From Chersky-840 sp963794615 (GTDB lineage: Bacteria; Actinomycetota; Acidimicrobiia; Acidimicrobiales; UBA8190), in assembly GCA_963794615.1 (NCBI GenBank), contig CAWCEP010000006.1, forward strand, positions 248,001 to 312,000: a stretch of DNA of 64,000 bases. The letters are read 5' to 3'. The notes beneath the pieces are model-generated. The model searched no databases and had not been told where the DNA came from. It saw nothing but the letters and a program-made list of their open reading frames with translations. Of this stretch, positions 48,097 to 57,031 are shown piece by piece. Made by a program: the position numbers and the translations under genes. Every line of letters starts with the position of its first letter. Position 1 is the first letter of the stretch.

Positions 48097-49434
48097 TCAG
48101 CCCTCGTGTTCGGCCTGAATGCAGCTAAGCCCGGAGGCCACCAGCGACTCCCCGATAAACGACGACACTTGGTGTGACCACAGATAGCCCACGTGGTTCC
48201 CGGAGAACCAGCTGATGCGCGGCTTGTCCCAGCGTTCCCACAGCATGCGGGCCTGCTCTGTGGTGGCCAAGCGGTCGCCGTAGCCTGCGAACAAGTACCG
48301 ACGATCGCGACGCACCTTGGACTCGAAGCTCAGCGGCGATACCACTCCGAAGACGTCTTCTGCCACACCGCCCAGGATATGGTGCTCGATCGAGCGCGCT
48401 CGGATGTGCACCGGGCTGTGAGCATGGAACAGAGACGGGAGGTCTACCACTGGGATGCCAGCCACCACCCCATCGAACCCTTCGTCGATGCCGGCCAACA
48501 GCGACACCACGTACGCTCCGAGCGAGACTCCGTACAGCCCGATAGAGGTTGCTCCCTGAGCCCTGATCCACGACACCAGGCGCCGGATGTCCCAGACCGC
48601 CTGCGTCAAACCGTGGACGGTGTTCATCATGTCGAACGACAAGAACGGTTCGCCGCTCACGAAGGTGACTTTGCGTGCCCCGTGCAACGGCAGCACGGGC
48701 ATGGCGATGTTGAGCCCGAGCTCGCGGTGCAGCTTGGCGGTTTGCAGGCCCATGAAGTCCATGAAGGGGTAGCCCATGCAGAATCCGTGTACACACACGA
48801 CCCACGGGCGCGGCGCTCCGCCATGACGGACGATGGCAGCCGTCGCGCGCCGGTTGGGCTCGTACGCCATCCACCGCTTGCTACCGGGCTCACTCGGGCG
48901 CGTCGAGAACTCACTGTCGTAGGTGATCCGCTCGTAGCCCAGGCCCAGTGCCCACCCGTGGCTCGTCTCGACATCCTGTGCGGCAAGCGGGGGCGGAGTG
49001 CGGTGATAGGAGGCGGGCCGAGCAATCCAACCCCGCTTCGTGAACAACCGACGGGCGTCGGCGAGCTCGGCGCTCACCCGAGCGAAGTCGGCTCGTCGAG
49101 GGAACCGGTTGGGCGTCATGGCCATGGCCAGCAAGGCCTCGTCCATGGCGACACCGGCCGCCAACCCGAGCGACAGTCTCGGAGCCGCCAAGCCGTCGGA
49201 CACCTCTCCGGTCCTGGCGGCGGCACCCATGAAGCGCACCGTGCGTGGGACGGCGAGGGTTGCTCGGGCGAGCGCCCGTCGCCCCAGGAACCTCATGGCG
49301 GCGCGATACGACCCGATCGCGCGGGCCGAGAGCGACGGAGATGGTTGAGCCCGTCCGGAAGAGTCAGAAAACAACCCAGCGTCTGCCGCGGCCTCAGGAG
49401 AGGCCCCGACCACAATGCACTGGGCGTTCCCCAT
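48097..49434 (-). CDS. Alpha/beta hydrolase
   Basis: About 445 residues from ATG 49434, chosen because TGGAGGG lies 3-8 bases upstream; the open frame reaches 49623. A long N-terminal region is followed by an alpha/beta hydrolase domain: VVCVHGFCMGYPF (oxyanion HG), the elbow GLYGVSLGAYVVSLL (GxSxG), LFAGYGDRLA (Asp region) and SGNHVGYLW (His). It could be an esterase, lipase or thioesterase. It is divergent from the acyl-CoA synthetase, whose start lies about 100 bases away, and is directly followed by WS/DGAT and LPLAT genes, supporting a lipid role. Confidence 0.8.
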   Translation of the reverse strand: MGNAQCIVVGASPEAAADAGLFSDSSGRAQPSPSLSARAIGSYRAAMRFLGRRALARATLAVPRTVRFMGAAARTGEVSDGLAAPRLSLGLAAGVAMDEALLAMAMTPNRFPRRADFARVSAELADARRLFTKRGWIARPASYHRTPPPLAAQDVETSHGWALGLGYERITYDSEFSTRPSEPGSKRWMAYEPNRRATAAIVRHGGAPRPWVVCVHGFCMGYPFMDFMGLQTAKLHRELGLNIAMPVLPLHGARKVTFVSGEPFLSFDMMNTVHGLTQAVWDIRRLVSWIRAQGATSIGLYGVSLGAYVVSLLAGIDEGFDGVVAGIPVVDLPSLFHAHSPVHIRARSIEHHILGGVAEDVFGVVSPLSFESKVRRDRRYLFAGYGDRLATTEQARMLWERWDKPRISWFSGNHVGYLWSHQVSSFIGESLVASGLSCIQAEHEG

Positions 49435-49534
49435 GAGCCCTCCAGCAACGACCCCATCCGGCCAGCCGACGCGGCTCGCCCAAGTCATACTACGTCGAAG
49501 GACCCGAACAGAGAGCGAGCCGGAAAGGAGCGCA

Positions 49535-51142
49535 ATGGAATTCAATCTGGCCGACCTTTTCGAGAGCGTGGTAGACGTCGTTCCGGAGCAGCCGGCCATC
49601 ATCGCCGGCGACCGTCGACTCACCTATGCCGAGCTCGACGGTCGGGCCAACCGCCTCGCGCACCACCTCGCTAACGCGGGGGTGGGCCCTCGCGACCGCA
49701 TCGGCCTGCAGCTGGCCAACGGGAGTGAGTACCTAGAGGCGATGCTCGCCTGCTACAAGATCCGGGCCGTTCCCATCAACGTGAATTACCGATACGTCTC
49801 CTCGGAGCTTCAGTACCTCTACAAGAATGCCGGGCTCGTAGGCCTGGTCTTCCACAGCCGATTCACCCCCGCCGTCAGTGACGCCCTGGCAGCAATGCCG
49901 GAGCGCCGAACATTGCTCGAAGTCCATGACAGCACGCCTGTGTCAGGACTCGGCGTCGACTACGAATCCGCCCTGGCAGCCAGTGTGGCCTGGCGTGACT
50001 TCGCCCCGCGGTCGGCAGACGACCTCTACTGTGTCTACACCGGAGGAACCACAGGCATGCCAAAGGGGGTGCTGTGGCGCCACGAGGACATCTTCTTCGC
50101 AGGAATGGGTGGGGGAGATCCTCTGACGCTCGGCAACATCATCGCATCGCCTGACCAGCTCGCCACACGGGTGATGCGGCCGGGCATGACCGCCCTCCCA
50201 TGCCCACCCTTCATGCATTCGAGTGCGCACTGGCTGGCGTTCACCATGCTGTTCGGCGGGGGGAAGCTCGTGACCCTCCCGGACGGGCACTTCGACCCTG
50301 CCGCGACGTGGCACCTGGTAGGCACAGAATCAGTGAACATCCTCGTCGTCGTGGGCGATGCCATGGCGCGACCCCTGCTGGACGAACTCGATGTCCACCG
50401 GGCCCGTTACGACATCTCGTCGCTCGTCGCCGTGGGCTCGGGTGGCGCCGTGCTCTCTCCAGCGACCAAACGGCGACTGGCCGAGATGCTCCCTGGTCGG
50501 ATCGTCGCCGACGCGTTCGGATCTTCTGAGACTGGGCAGCTTGGTGGGCGCGCTAAGGAAGACGACCCGTACGGTGTGCCCCGTCTGCATGTCGACGAGT
50601 GCACCGACGTCCTCGACGACACGCTGCGACCAGTGGCTTGGGGGTCGGGCGTCGTTGGCCGCCTGGCCCGCAGTGGGCATATCCCACTCGAGTATCTGGG
50701 CGATACCGACAAGACAGCCGCCACCTTTGTGAAAAACGACGAAACGCGGTGGGCACTTCCCGGTGACATGGCCCTGGTCGACACCGACGGGGTGATTACA
50801 GTCCTCGGGCGCGGTTCGCTGTGCATCAACACCGGTGGCGAGAAGGTCTTCCCCGACGAGGTAGAGGCCACCGTGAAGACCTGCGTCGACATCGAAGACG
50901 TCGTTGTCGTTGGCGTGCCCGACGAGCGTTATGGCGAACGAGTCGTGGCGGTGGTCCAACCTCGTGCGGGGTCCGAGGTCGACGTCGAAGCACTTCGCTC
51001 CCTGTGCCGGGAAAACATGGCGGGATACAAAGTTCCAAGACAGGTCGTGGTAGCTGATGCGATAACGCGTTCACCGTCGGGCAAGGCCGACTACCGGTGG
51101 GCGAAGGCGTTCGCCTTGACGAAGCTGACAGGCAACAACTGA
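49535..51142 (+). CDS. Acyl-CoA synthetase (AMP-forming)
   Basis: A 535-residue ANL-superfamily enzyme that activates carboxylic acids via acyl-AMP. The P loop YTGGTTGMPKG (168-178) is canonical. Others: ADAFGSSETGQLGG (A5), LPGDMALVDTDGVITVLGRG (A7/A8) and SPSGKADYRW with the catalytic Lys (A10). Start ATG 49535 has GAAAGGAG 5 bases upstream; the open frame extends to 49415 but overlaps the divergent hydrolase. It probably loads fatty acids onto CoA for the nearby acyltransferases and dehydrogenase. Confidence 0.9.
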   Translation: MEFNLADLFESVVDVVPEQPAIIAGDRRLTYAELDGRANRLAHHLANAGVGPRDRIGLQLANGSEYLEAMLACYKIRAVPINVNYRYVSSELQYLYKNAGLVGLVFHSRFTPAVSDALAAMPERRTLLEVHDSTPVSGLGVDYESALAASVAWRDFAPRSADDLYCVYTGGTTGMPKGVLWRHEDIFFAGMGGGDPLTLGNIIASPDQLATRVMRPGMTALPCPPFMHSSAHWLAFTMLFGGGKLVTLPDGHFDPAATWHLVGTESVNILVVVGDAMARPLLDELDVHRARYDISSLVAVGSGGAVLSPATKRRLAEMLPGRIVADAFGSSETGQLGGRAKEDDPYGVPRLHVDECTDVLDDTLRPVAWGSGVVGRLARSGHIPLEYLGDTDKTAATFVKNDETRWALPGDMALVDTDGVITVLGRGSLCINTGGEKVFPDEVEATVKTCVDIEDVVVVGVPDERYGERVVAVVQPRAGSEVDVEALRSLCRENMAGYKVPRQVVVADAITRSPSGKADYRWAKAFALTKLTGNN

Positions 51143-51250
51143 CAGAGTCGGGCTCGATTGCGAACGCCAACCCTCTTCATTTACTGGTCAAGCGTTGGTC
51201 GATGCGATTATCTCAAACGCGCTATTTAGCCCATAACCCATAACTATGGG

Positions 51251-51985
51251 TCATTTTGGGTGTGGCCGATCTTCAGGGTATTGAACCATCACCTTGGCAC
51301 TGGAACCCATTGCTATTGATGTGTCTGCAGGAATAGACACGCGTTCAGGTAGGAGTCCCGCGATCATGCGCTCCCCCCTGGCGATCGCCTCGGTGAGAAG
51401 TTTGGTGGCGTCTTTGGGTTGGCCTTGTTCCACCATCCACTTGGCCACCGCTATCTGCTGAAGGAGAGAGTCGTTGATCTCTAGAGCCGCAGTGTACCGG
51501 AGGTTTGCTTCTTCAAGTTCATAACGTCGCCGTTGTTCGGCCAGAGCGGCACGTTCGCTGACCGTTGTCTGATCTGTGGCGCGACCCAGCAAGCCGCCTA
51601 TCAAGAACATAGCCACGGCTCGCACGACCCATCCCGTGACGTCAATGTCGCCGCTGCTGTGTTCGATTTCGAGCACGGCGAACAAAGCGAATCCCGCCGT
51701 GGCGGCCGTCAGGCCGCCCCGTTCACCCAGGGTGACTGCGAGGAGAGCAATGGGCAAGATATAGAGCACCGCGATGGCTTGGCCCGACCCGTCGTTGAAC
51801 CAATCCAGGACGGAGACGACGACGAATAGCCCCGCCGCGGTCACGATGGCCTTGCCTGGGTAGATGCGGTACCAGGGCCATGTCCTCAGGCCGTCCGGAT
51901 TCTGAGAAACCGCCGTCGTGGGATCCATCCAAGAAGCATCGTCAGCGACCCAGGTGATGACCAGAGACCTAAGACCCAACCTCAC
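51251..51985 (-). CDS. Membrane protein with histidine-kinase-like helix lacking the His
   Basis: A 244-residue protein: N-terminal region, four hydrophobic helices (KAIVTAAGLFVVVSVLDWF, AIAVLYILPIALLAVTLG, GLTAATAGFALFAVLEIE, GWVVRAVAMFLIGGLLGRA), a coiled-coil segment (RRRYELEEANLRYTAALE) and a helix EINDSLLQQIAVAKWMVEQG. This helix resembles the DHp helix of NarL-type kinases (LHDxLxQ) but has Asn at the His position. There is no ATP-binding domain. It may be a degenerate sensor or regulatory partner. The start could be ATG 51928; no ribosome site decides. Confidence 0.6.
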   Translation of the reverse strand: MRLGLRSLVITWVADDASWMDPTTAVSQNPDGLRTWPWYRIYPGKAIVTAAGLFVVVSVLDWFNDGSGQAIAVLYILPIALLAVTLGERGGLTAATAGFALFAVLEIEHSSGDIDVTGWVVRAVAMFLIGGLLGRATDQTTVSERAALAEQRRRYELEEANLRYTAALEINDSLLQQIAVAKWMVEQGQPKDATKLLTEAIARGERMIAGLLPERVSIPADTSIAMGSSAKVMVQYPEDRPHPK

Positions 51986-52561
51986 CCATCGCTGGTGGAC
52001 ATGGCGGTTAGATCGGGGGCTTCACAGTGATCGATCAGAAGGGGACCGCAGGACGACTTGGACCCTGGACGGTGGTGGGACTTTGGCCCTTTGGCCCGGT
52101 GGTTGGACTCTTGGATCTTGTGCTCGAAGAGAACACGGTGATCAACGTCGAGATTGTTCGAGCAGGGAAATGTACCGGGACTGGGGTCAGGCAGGGTTTA
52201 TGGCGCTCGGTGAGCAGGGGTGCTGTGACCTTCAGGGCCGAGAGCCCTTCGGTAGGGTCGACATCGCGTTGGGCTCGCCGGTTGTCCCTCCCGGTCAACT
52301 ACCCCTTGTCGACGTGGCGATCTATTTCCGCACCGGTGAGGGCGCAAAAAATGAGAGCTGTTCCCTAGTCCCAGGGTGGAGCGGTTTATGTCGATAGCCC
52401 ACAGACGGACGGAAGGGTGTCGACATAACCAGGCTGTTCACGGCGACAAAACTCGAGGAAATGACCCGGGGTCGTTTCCGCGCGACCCCGCTCAGTCTCG
52501 CTTACCGGAGCGAGTGTGGCGCCGTCCCCCAACGGTGATCTGGCTGAGCTTGGGGTCGGCC
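51986..52561. other. Intergenic with a dispersed-repeat tail remnant
   Basis: About 575 bases with no convincing gene. At 52,388-52,458 lies a remnant of the repeat tail: GCCCACAGACGGACGGAAGG, GTCGACATAACC, GGCGACAAAACTCGAGG. A 113-codon plus-strand frame (52027-52368) lacks recognised features. Confidence 0.4.
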
Positions 52562-53338
52562 TCATGCCTCCATGGGGTTCGTCTTGATCACGGCGAAGGC
52601 GGCCCCTTCAGGGTCAGCAAGTACCGCGAAGCGCCCGGGAGGGATGTCCATCGGGGGGACAAGGGTCGTCGCTCCCGCTCCGGCGGCCTTCGAAACGGTG
52701 CCATCGGTGTCGTCCACCGCAAAGTAGACGAGCCAGTGAGCCGGAACTTCGGCGGGCACCATTTCGGACATCGACTGCATCCCCGCCACCGGCTTGTCAC
52801 CCAGCCTCCACTCGGTGTAGCTCATTCCGCCCATGTCCATAACGTTGGCCTTCCACCCGAACACCTCAGGGTAGAAGGCCTTGGCGACCGAGACATCACG
52901 GGTGTTCAGCTCGGTCCAGGTGAACGAACCAGGCTCGTTTGCCAGTTCGGCGCCCTTGAAGGTCTTCGGTTGCCAGACTCCGATCGCCGCGCCGGTGGGG
53001 TCGGCGAATAGAGCCATGCGACCGATGTCGGATACATCCATGGGCTCGACGAACACGGCGGCGCCCGCCTTCTTGGCCAGGTCCGTGGTCGCGTCGGCGT
53101 CGTCGACAGATACGTAGCTCACCCACGCGCTGGGCTGGCCCTCCATCATGACGGTCATGTTGCCAGCCACCGTCCTTCCACCTTTACTGAGAATCGTGTA
53201 GTGCCCCATCTCCTCGCCTTGATCCTCGGCCTCCCAGCCGAAGAGACGACTGTAGAAGGAGTTGGAGGCTGCCACGTCCTTGGCGGCGTGGTCGACCCAT
53301 GACGGGGTTCCGGCGGGGTAAGAGGTGAACTCGGGCAT
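52562..53338 (-). CDS. VOC (glyoxalase-like) protein with two domains
   Basis: A 258-residue protein from ATG 53338, with AAGGAGGAAC about 4 bases upstream. Two tandem VOC domains, each about 120 residues: first PSWVDHAAKDVAASNSFYSR, WVSYVSVDDADATTDLAKKA, MALFADPTGAAIGVWQ; second FTWTELNTRDVSVAKAFYPE, HWLVYFAVDDTDGTVSKAAG, FAVLADPEGAAFAVIK. Metal-binding His and Glu positions are only partly conserved, so it may bind small molecules or act in resistance or detoxification instead of glyoxalase activity. Intact and well expressed by its ribosome site. Confidence 0.88.
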   Translation of the reverse strand: MPEFTSYPAGTPSWVDHAAKDVAASNSFYSRLFGWEAEDQGEEMGHYTILSKGGRTVAGNMTVMMEGQPSAWVSYVSVDDADATTDLAKKAGAAVFVEPMDVSDIGRMALFADPTGAAIGVWQPKTFKGAELANEPGSFTWTELNTRDVSVAKAFYPEVFGWKANVMDMGGMSYTEWRLGDKPVAGMQSMSEMVPAEVPAHWLVYFAVDDTDGTVSKAAGAGATTLVPPMDIPPGRFAVLADPEGAAFAVIKTNPMEA

Positions 53339-53692
53339 CGACGTTCCTCCTTGTCGGTCTTTCGCTGGTCTCCCTTCGAGGCGAGCGTAGCTACCGCCCC
53401 GCCGTCGTGCGAGCGCGACTCTCCCATGGGAGTACCACGAGTTCCTCCACAAAGGCGATCTGTGGACTCCACGGACGACCCCACTCACAGACACGACGTT
53501 TGTCAGCGCCTCGAACAGATGGACCTGTTCAGTGATCAAGCCCGCAGAGCTACAAGACCTGGCGGGTTGTTATCAACCCCAGCGCCTTGTTTCCATGGGC
53601 CGCCGACTTCAGCCCTCTCCGTCGCACACGCTGGGGTCGAGTGCCCCACGTTCTGCTAGCAAACCTCAATCTGCGCCCGTCGACAGTCCTGT

Positions 53693-55117
53693 CTACAACT
53701 TGGATCGACCGTCTCCCAGGCACAAGCCCGCGCCAACTTCTCCCTCCTGGTGTGAGCTCTGCGGGTTTGTGATCCACAGCCCTCCGGGTTGCGAGCTGTC
53801 GCCAGCCCTTCCATTGGCACCGAGGCGGCGCAGGCGCTTTGTGACCCGCCGGGGGGCGTCCACCAGGATCAGGAGGGCGAACCCGAGGAGGATGAGCGCC
53901 CAACCGGTTATTCCCAGCATGCCAATGCCGGGCCCTGGTCCCGTGAACGCCAGTGACCTCGACGACACCGCCACCGGGGTCGATGCACTGCCGCCACCGC
54001 CACTTCCGCCACCGCCGGGACTGGTGGCAGGAGCCTTAGTGGTCGGAGCGACTGCCGCCACAGTGGTGGTGGTGGTCGAGCCCCCGCCGGTTGTCCCTGA
54101 AGTCGTGGTAGTGGCGGCCGTGGTAGTGGTAGTCCCCGCCCCCGAGGTCGTCGTGGTGGGGGCTTCGGTCGTGGTCGTCGGGGCTTCGGTTGTGGTGGTG
54201 GGCGCCTCGGTGGTGGTGGTCGTGGGCGCCTCGGTGGTGGTGGTCGTGGCCGCCGTGGTGGTGGTCGTGGCCCCGGTCGTCGTGGTCGTGGCCGCCGTGG
54301 TGGTGGTCGTGGCCGCCGTGGTGGTGGTCGTGGCCCCGGTCGTCGTGGTCGTCGCCCCGGTCGTCGTGGTGGCGGCCCCGGTGGTGGTCGTGGCGGCCCC
54401 GGTCGTTGTCGTGGCCCCGGCCACGGTCGTGGTGGGAAGTGTCTCGGAGCCGAAGAGCACGACACCGACGCCGCGGTCACCAGCCTGGTCACCGATCGCA
54501 ATCGCGCAGTCGTCCCCGGCCGCCTGCTGGGCGGCGGTGGGCGGGCACGGGAAGTTGGCGGCGTCCGTGGCAGGGTTGCCCGACGTCGTGCATCCCGGAA
54601 TGGGCCCGCTCAGGCCGGGCAGCGGCGGCTTGCCCTTGGTCAAGTCGATGGTGCAACCCGGTGGGTAGAGCGACGGGTTGTTCAGAACTGGGCCCGTCGT
54701 TCCCTGGACCACGGCAAACGGTGGCGGGTTATAGGCCCCCGCGGATGAGATGTTCGAGAGCTTGAGCGGGGTGCAGCTGATGGGGATGTAGTTGCCGAGG
54801 AACAAGATCACCGGTTGGTGCATGTCCGAGTTGCATTCGATGTCGGAGGCGAGTGAGCCCGGCGTGAAGCCCGTGCCGGCCAACGTGATGGTGTCGCCCC
54901 CGGCGAGTCCACTGCAGACGGGCATGGAGGGGTTCGAGTTGTCGCACGTCACACCAGGCGCGGTCGATGTCAGCTTCAGTGCCGTGGTGGCGCCCGACGC
55001 GCTGGTGACGTTCGCGACCACAAGTACGCCGCCACCCACGACGGCGAAGATGCCGATGGCCATCAACTGCCGAACCAAGCGTCGGCTTCCTTTTAGCCAA
55101 GAATCCATCGTTGCCAT
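53693..55117 (-). CDS. Thr-rich surface protein with LAFTG sorting signal
   Basis: About 474 residues from ATG 55117 (GAGG-type site upstream). A signal segment (RRLVRQLMAIGIFAVVGGGV) is followed by an Ig-like region (TITLAGTGFTPGSLAS), a Cys-bearing middle (PPGCTIDLTKGK) and about 150 residues of Thr/Ala/Pro repeats (GATTTTT, AATTTTT, EAPTTTT). The end has LAFTG, then a hydrophobic helix (IGMLGITGWALILLGFALLI) and Arg/Lys residues, matching the LAxTG signal read by class E sortases of actinobacteria. About 45 residues follow the charged tail, longer than usual. A wall-anchored, possibly glycosylated stalk protein. Confidence 0.75.
   Translation of the reverse strand: MATMDSWLKGSRRLVRQLMAIGIFAVVGGGVLVVANVTSASGATTALKLTSTAPGVTCDNSNPSMPVCSGLAGGDTITLAGTGFTPGSLASDIECNSDMHQPVILFLGNYIPISCTPLKLSNISSAGAYNPPPFAVVQGTTGPVLNNPSLYPPGCTIDLTKGKPPLPGLSGPIPGCTTSGNPATDAANFPCPPTAAQQAAGDDCAIAIGDQAGDRGVGVVLFGSETLPTTTVAGATTTTGAATTTTGAATTTTGATTTTTGATTTTTAATTTTTAATTTTTGATTTTTAATTTTTEAPTTTTTEAPTTTTEAPTTTTEAPTTTTSGAGTTTTTAATTTTSGTTGGGSTTTTTVAAVAPTTKAPATSPGGGGSGGGGSASTPVAVSSRSLAFTGPGPGIGMLGITGWALILLGFALLILVDAPRRVTKRLRRLGANGRAGDSSQPGGLWITNPQSSHQEGEVGAGLCLGDGRSKL
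54050..54435 (-). repeat. Low-complexity Thr-codon repeat tract
   Basis: A run of GTGGTGGTG/GTCGTGG units on the plus strand, coding on the minus strand for ACC/ACG Thr blocks separated by Gly-Ala, Ala-Ala or Glu-Ala-Pro. The unit is about 21-24 bases. Such tracts can change length by slippage and so alter stalk length. Confidence 0.75.
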
Positions 55118-55272
55118 TGCCTGCCTCGTTTGCTTGCGGGCTCGGCAATTCGGAACTCTCCGGCTCGCCAATTCGCCCTGGATGCCAAAAGGCTTCTTCA
55201 TCTTTGCCGAACCCCCCCGGGCGGACTGATCCATTGTCAACTTGAGGAGTGACCCAGTGTGCCCCGCAGCGG

Positions 55273-56292
55273 TCAGCGATGGGCGGCCGTCCTGGCCAAA
55301 CCTCGGAGGAGTGTGAAGACCGCGGAGCCCGTCGTCTCACTGGCGACCGCTGCTGTCACCGTGTGCTTGCCTGGTTTGCCCGACCGGCCACCCGACGCCG
55401 GGATGACGCCACTGCAGCTGAAGGTTCCGTTCAATGCGACCGCGGTGGTGCACAGCACCATGCGGGCCCGCTTCTTGGCCTTGACTCCGCTCAAATAGGT
55501 GATGACGACCGTCTTGCCTGGGGTGAAGTTGGTGCCCGACGCTGTAATGGTCGTGCGTCTCTTGCCCGAGCTCGGTGTCATCGAGAACACCGGGTTGAGC
55601 ACGGTGAGGGTGGAGACGCCGGTAATCGGGGACAGCAGCCCGGCCAGCGGACCGGTGAGGACGCCGGCTGGAGCGGTGGCGGTAATGGTGTCGACGCCGG
55701 GAAGCTGGCCGGTCGCGAGACCGGTGTTGGAAACCGACGCGATCGCCGCGGACGCCGACGACCACGACAGGGCGCCGGTGATGTTCTGCAGGGATCCGTC
55801 AGAGAACAGCCCGCTTGCACTGAACTGCTGTGTCGCGCCCTGGATGATCGATGGCGCGGAGGGGGAGATCGTGAAACTCTCAAGCACGGGGAGCACAGTG
55901 AGCACGGACGAGCCGGACAACGGGTTGAGGATCCCGAGGCTGGACAAGAGGCTCAGCGGGGTGACGGCAGTGATAGTGCTTACGCCCGGCGCCACACCGG
56001 TAGCCAGGCCGGTGGTGGACAACGACGAAGCCGAACCGGAGACCATCGAGACAGTCCACGTCAGCTCGTTGGTGAGGTTCTGCAGCGTCCCGTTGGAGAA
56101 GAGGCCGGTAGCGGTGAACTGCTGAGTCTGGCCCTGGAGAATCGACGCCGTCGCCGGGGAGAGCGTGACAGAGGTGAGCGAAGGCAACCCGAGACTGCTC
56201 GCAGAGTCCGCCGACAGCACGCTCAGCGCGCCTGCGACGATCGAAGCCGCGAGCAGGCTCGCTACTACTCGAACGACACGTCCTCGTCCCAT
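55273..56292 (-). CDS. Secreted protein with two BIG_2 Ig-like domains
   Basis: A 339-residue protein from ATG 56292 with GAGGGG upstream. Signal peptide (VVRVVASLLAASIVAGALSV), then two BIG_2-type domains (SVTLSPATASILQGQTQQFT and SFTISPSAPSIIQGATQQFS with ATGLFSNGTLQNLT and ASGLFSDGSLQNIT), then a C-terminal IPT-like domain (FSMTPSSGKRRTTITASGTN). No catalytic motif or anchor. Next to the Thr-rich surface protein in the same direction (gap about 155 bases); both are probably exported cell-surface proteins. Confidence 0.75.
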   Translation of the reverse strand: MGRGRVVRVVASLLAASIVAGALSVLSADSASSLGLPSLTSVTLSPATASILQGQTQQFTATGLFSNGTLQNLTNELTWTVSMVSGSASSLSTTGLATGVAPGVSTITAVTPLSLLSSLGILNPLSGSSVLTVLPVLESFTISPSAPSIIQGATQQFSASGLFSDGSLQNITGALSWSSASAAIASVSNTGLATGQLPGVDTITATAPAGVLTGPLAGLLSPITGVSTLTVLNPVFSMTPSSGKRRTTITASGTNFTPGKTVVITYLSGVKAKKRARMVLCTTAVALNGTFSCSGVIPASGGRSGKPGKHTVTAAVASETTGSAVFTLLRGLARTAAHR

Positions 56293-56640
56293 CGCACCCC
56301 TCGATTCCGTTCCACCCACGCGAACACGAGCGTGAACGCCAAGTGGAATCCCCCGTCGAGTCACAATGGTTGGACAAGTGGTACGAGAAAAGCGGGGAAC
56401 CACGTATGCAAAAACGAGTGATTCCACCTGGACAGTCGAGGTTGGGAACAGCAAACTTCGTCTTTCTGCGGTTCTCGCCATCCCGGGTCGTGACCACCCC
56501 CAGCTGTCTATGAATACCAACCTCAGCAGTCACTTGCGCTCCGGCTCATGCCAAGCCGACCGATCTTCCCGGATGGCCGAGGAGGTGTGCCGAGCTCGCC
56601 GCGGAAGATTCGCGCGAGGAGTCCAGCGAGATGGGAGGGA
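56293..56640. other. Upstream region of the BIG_2 gene; no gene seen
   Basis: About 350 bases upstream of the secreted protein. Open frames extending here lack features. It should hold the promoter of the BIG_2 gene. Confidence 0.3.
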
Positions 56641-56905
56641 TGACATCTTCGGCACCCACAGATCCCGTGGCGCCGCTCGACCTGGGACTTCTCAGCTGAT
56701 TGCGCCAGCAAGCATCTGGGAACGAGGTGTTGTGTCGACAGCCCACCGCTTCCCTCGCAAACAAGGCCCTTCGTTGAACCCGAGACGTTGCTCGGGCGGC
56801 ATCGAGGCCTCGTCCGTCACCGATGGACTTATTTCCACGCCCGAGGCGACCGAGCGTTCTCGACGGGCAGCCGCGTGAGTCCTCGGATGAGATCTTCTGC
56901 CCCCA
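56638..56905 (+). repeat. IS end, dispersed-repeat motif and transposase fragment
   Basis: Starts with an inverted IS end (GATGACATCTTCGGCACCCA), then GGACTTCTCAGCTGATTGCG from the dispersed repeat, then a transposase piece with codons for VEPETLLGRHRGLVRHRWTY (matching VQPETLLRWHRDLVRRRWTY in the reference IS) and a final GGATGAGATCTTCTGCCCCC that resembles the right end. A scrambled derivative of the family. Confidence 0.6.
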
Positions 56906-57031
56906 AAAGCCCCGTCGAGGTTGAGCAGGAATCCTCGACAACCGGATCAACCAGAGTGTTGCTTCGGTTCGACCCGGCATCAGGGCCGTTGGGCCCTATC
57001 CCGAAGTGCACCCTCAGGGGACAATTCAGTC

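Noticed and set aside
34820..51142. Olefin (OleABCD) cluster from KAS III, SDR, hydrolase and AMP ligase
   Set aside because: The genes are spread over 16 kb in different operons and the KAS III is not clearly OleA-like. No fused or adjacent Ole set is seen.
55249..56421. 390-codon plus-strand ORF opposite the BIG_2 gene
   Set aside because: It is a shadow of the repetitive secreted protein on the other strand, with Arg/Gly/Glu-rich composition and no domain.
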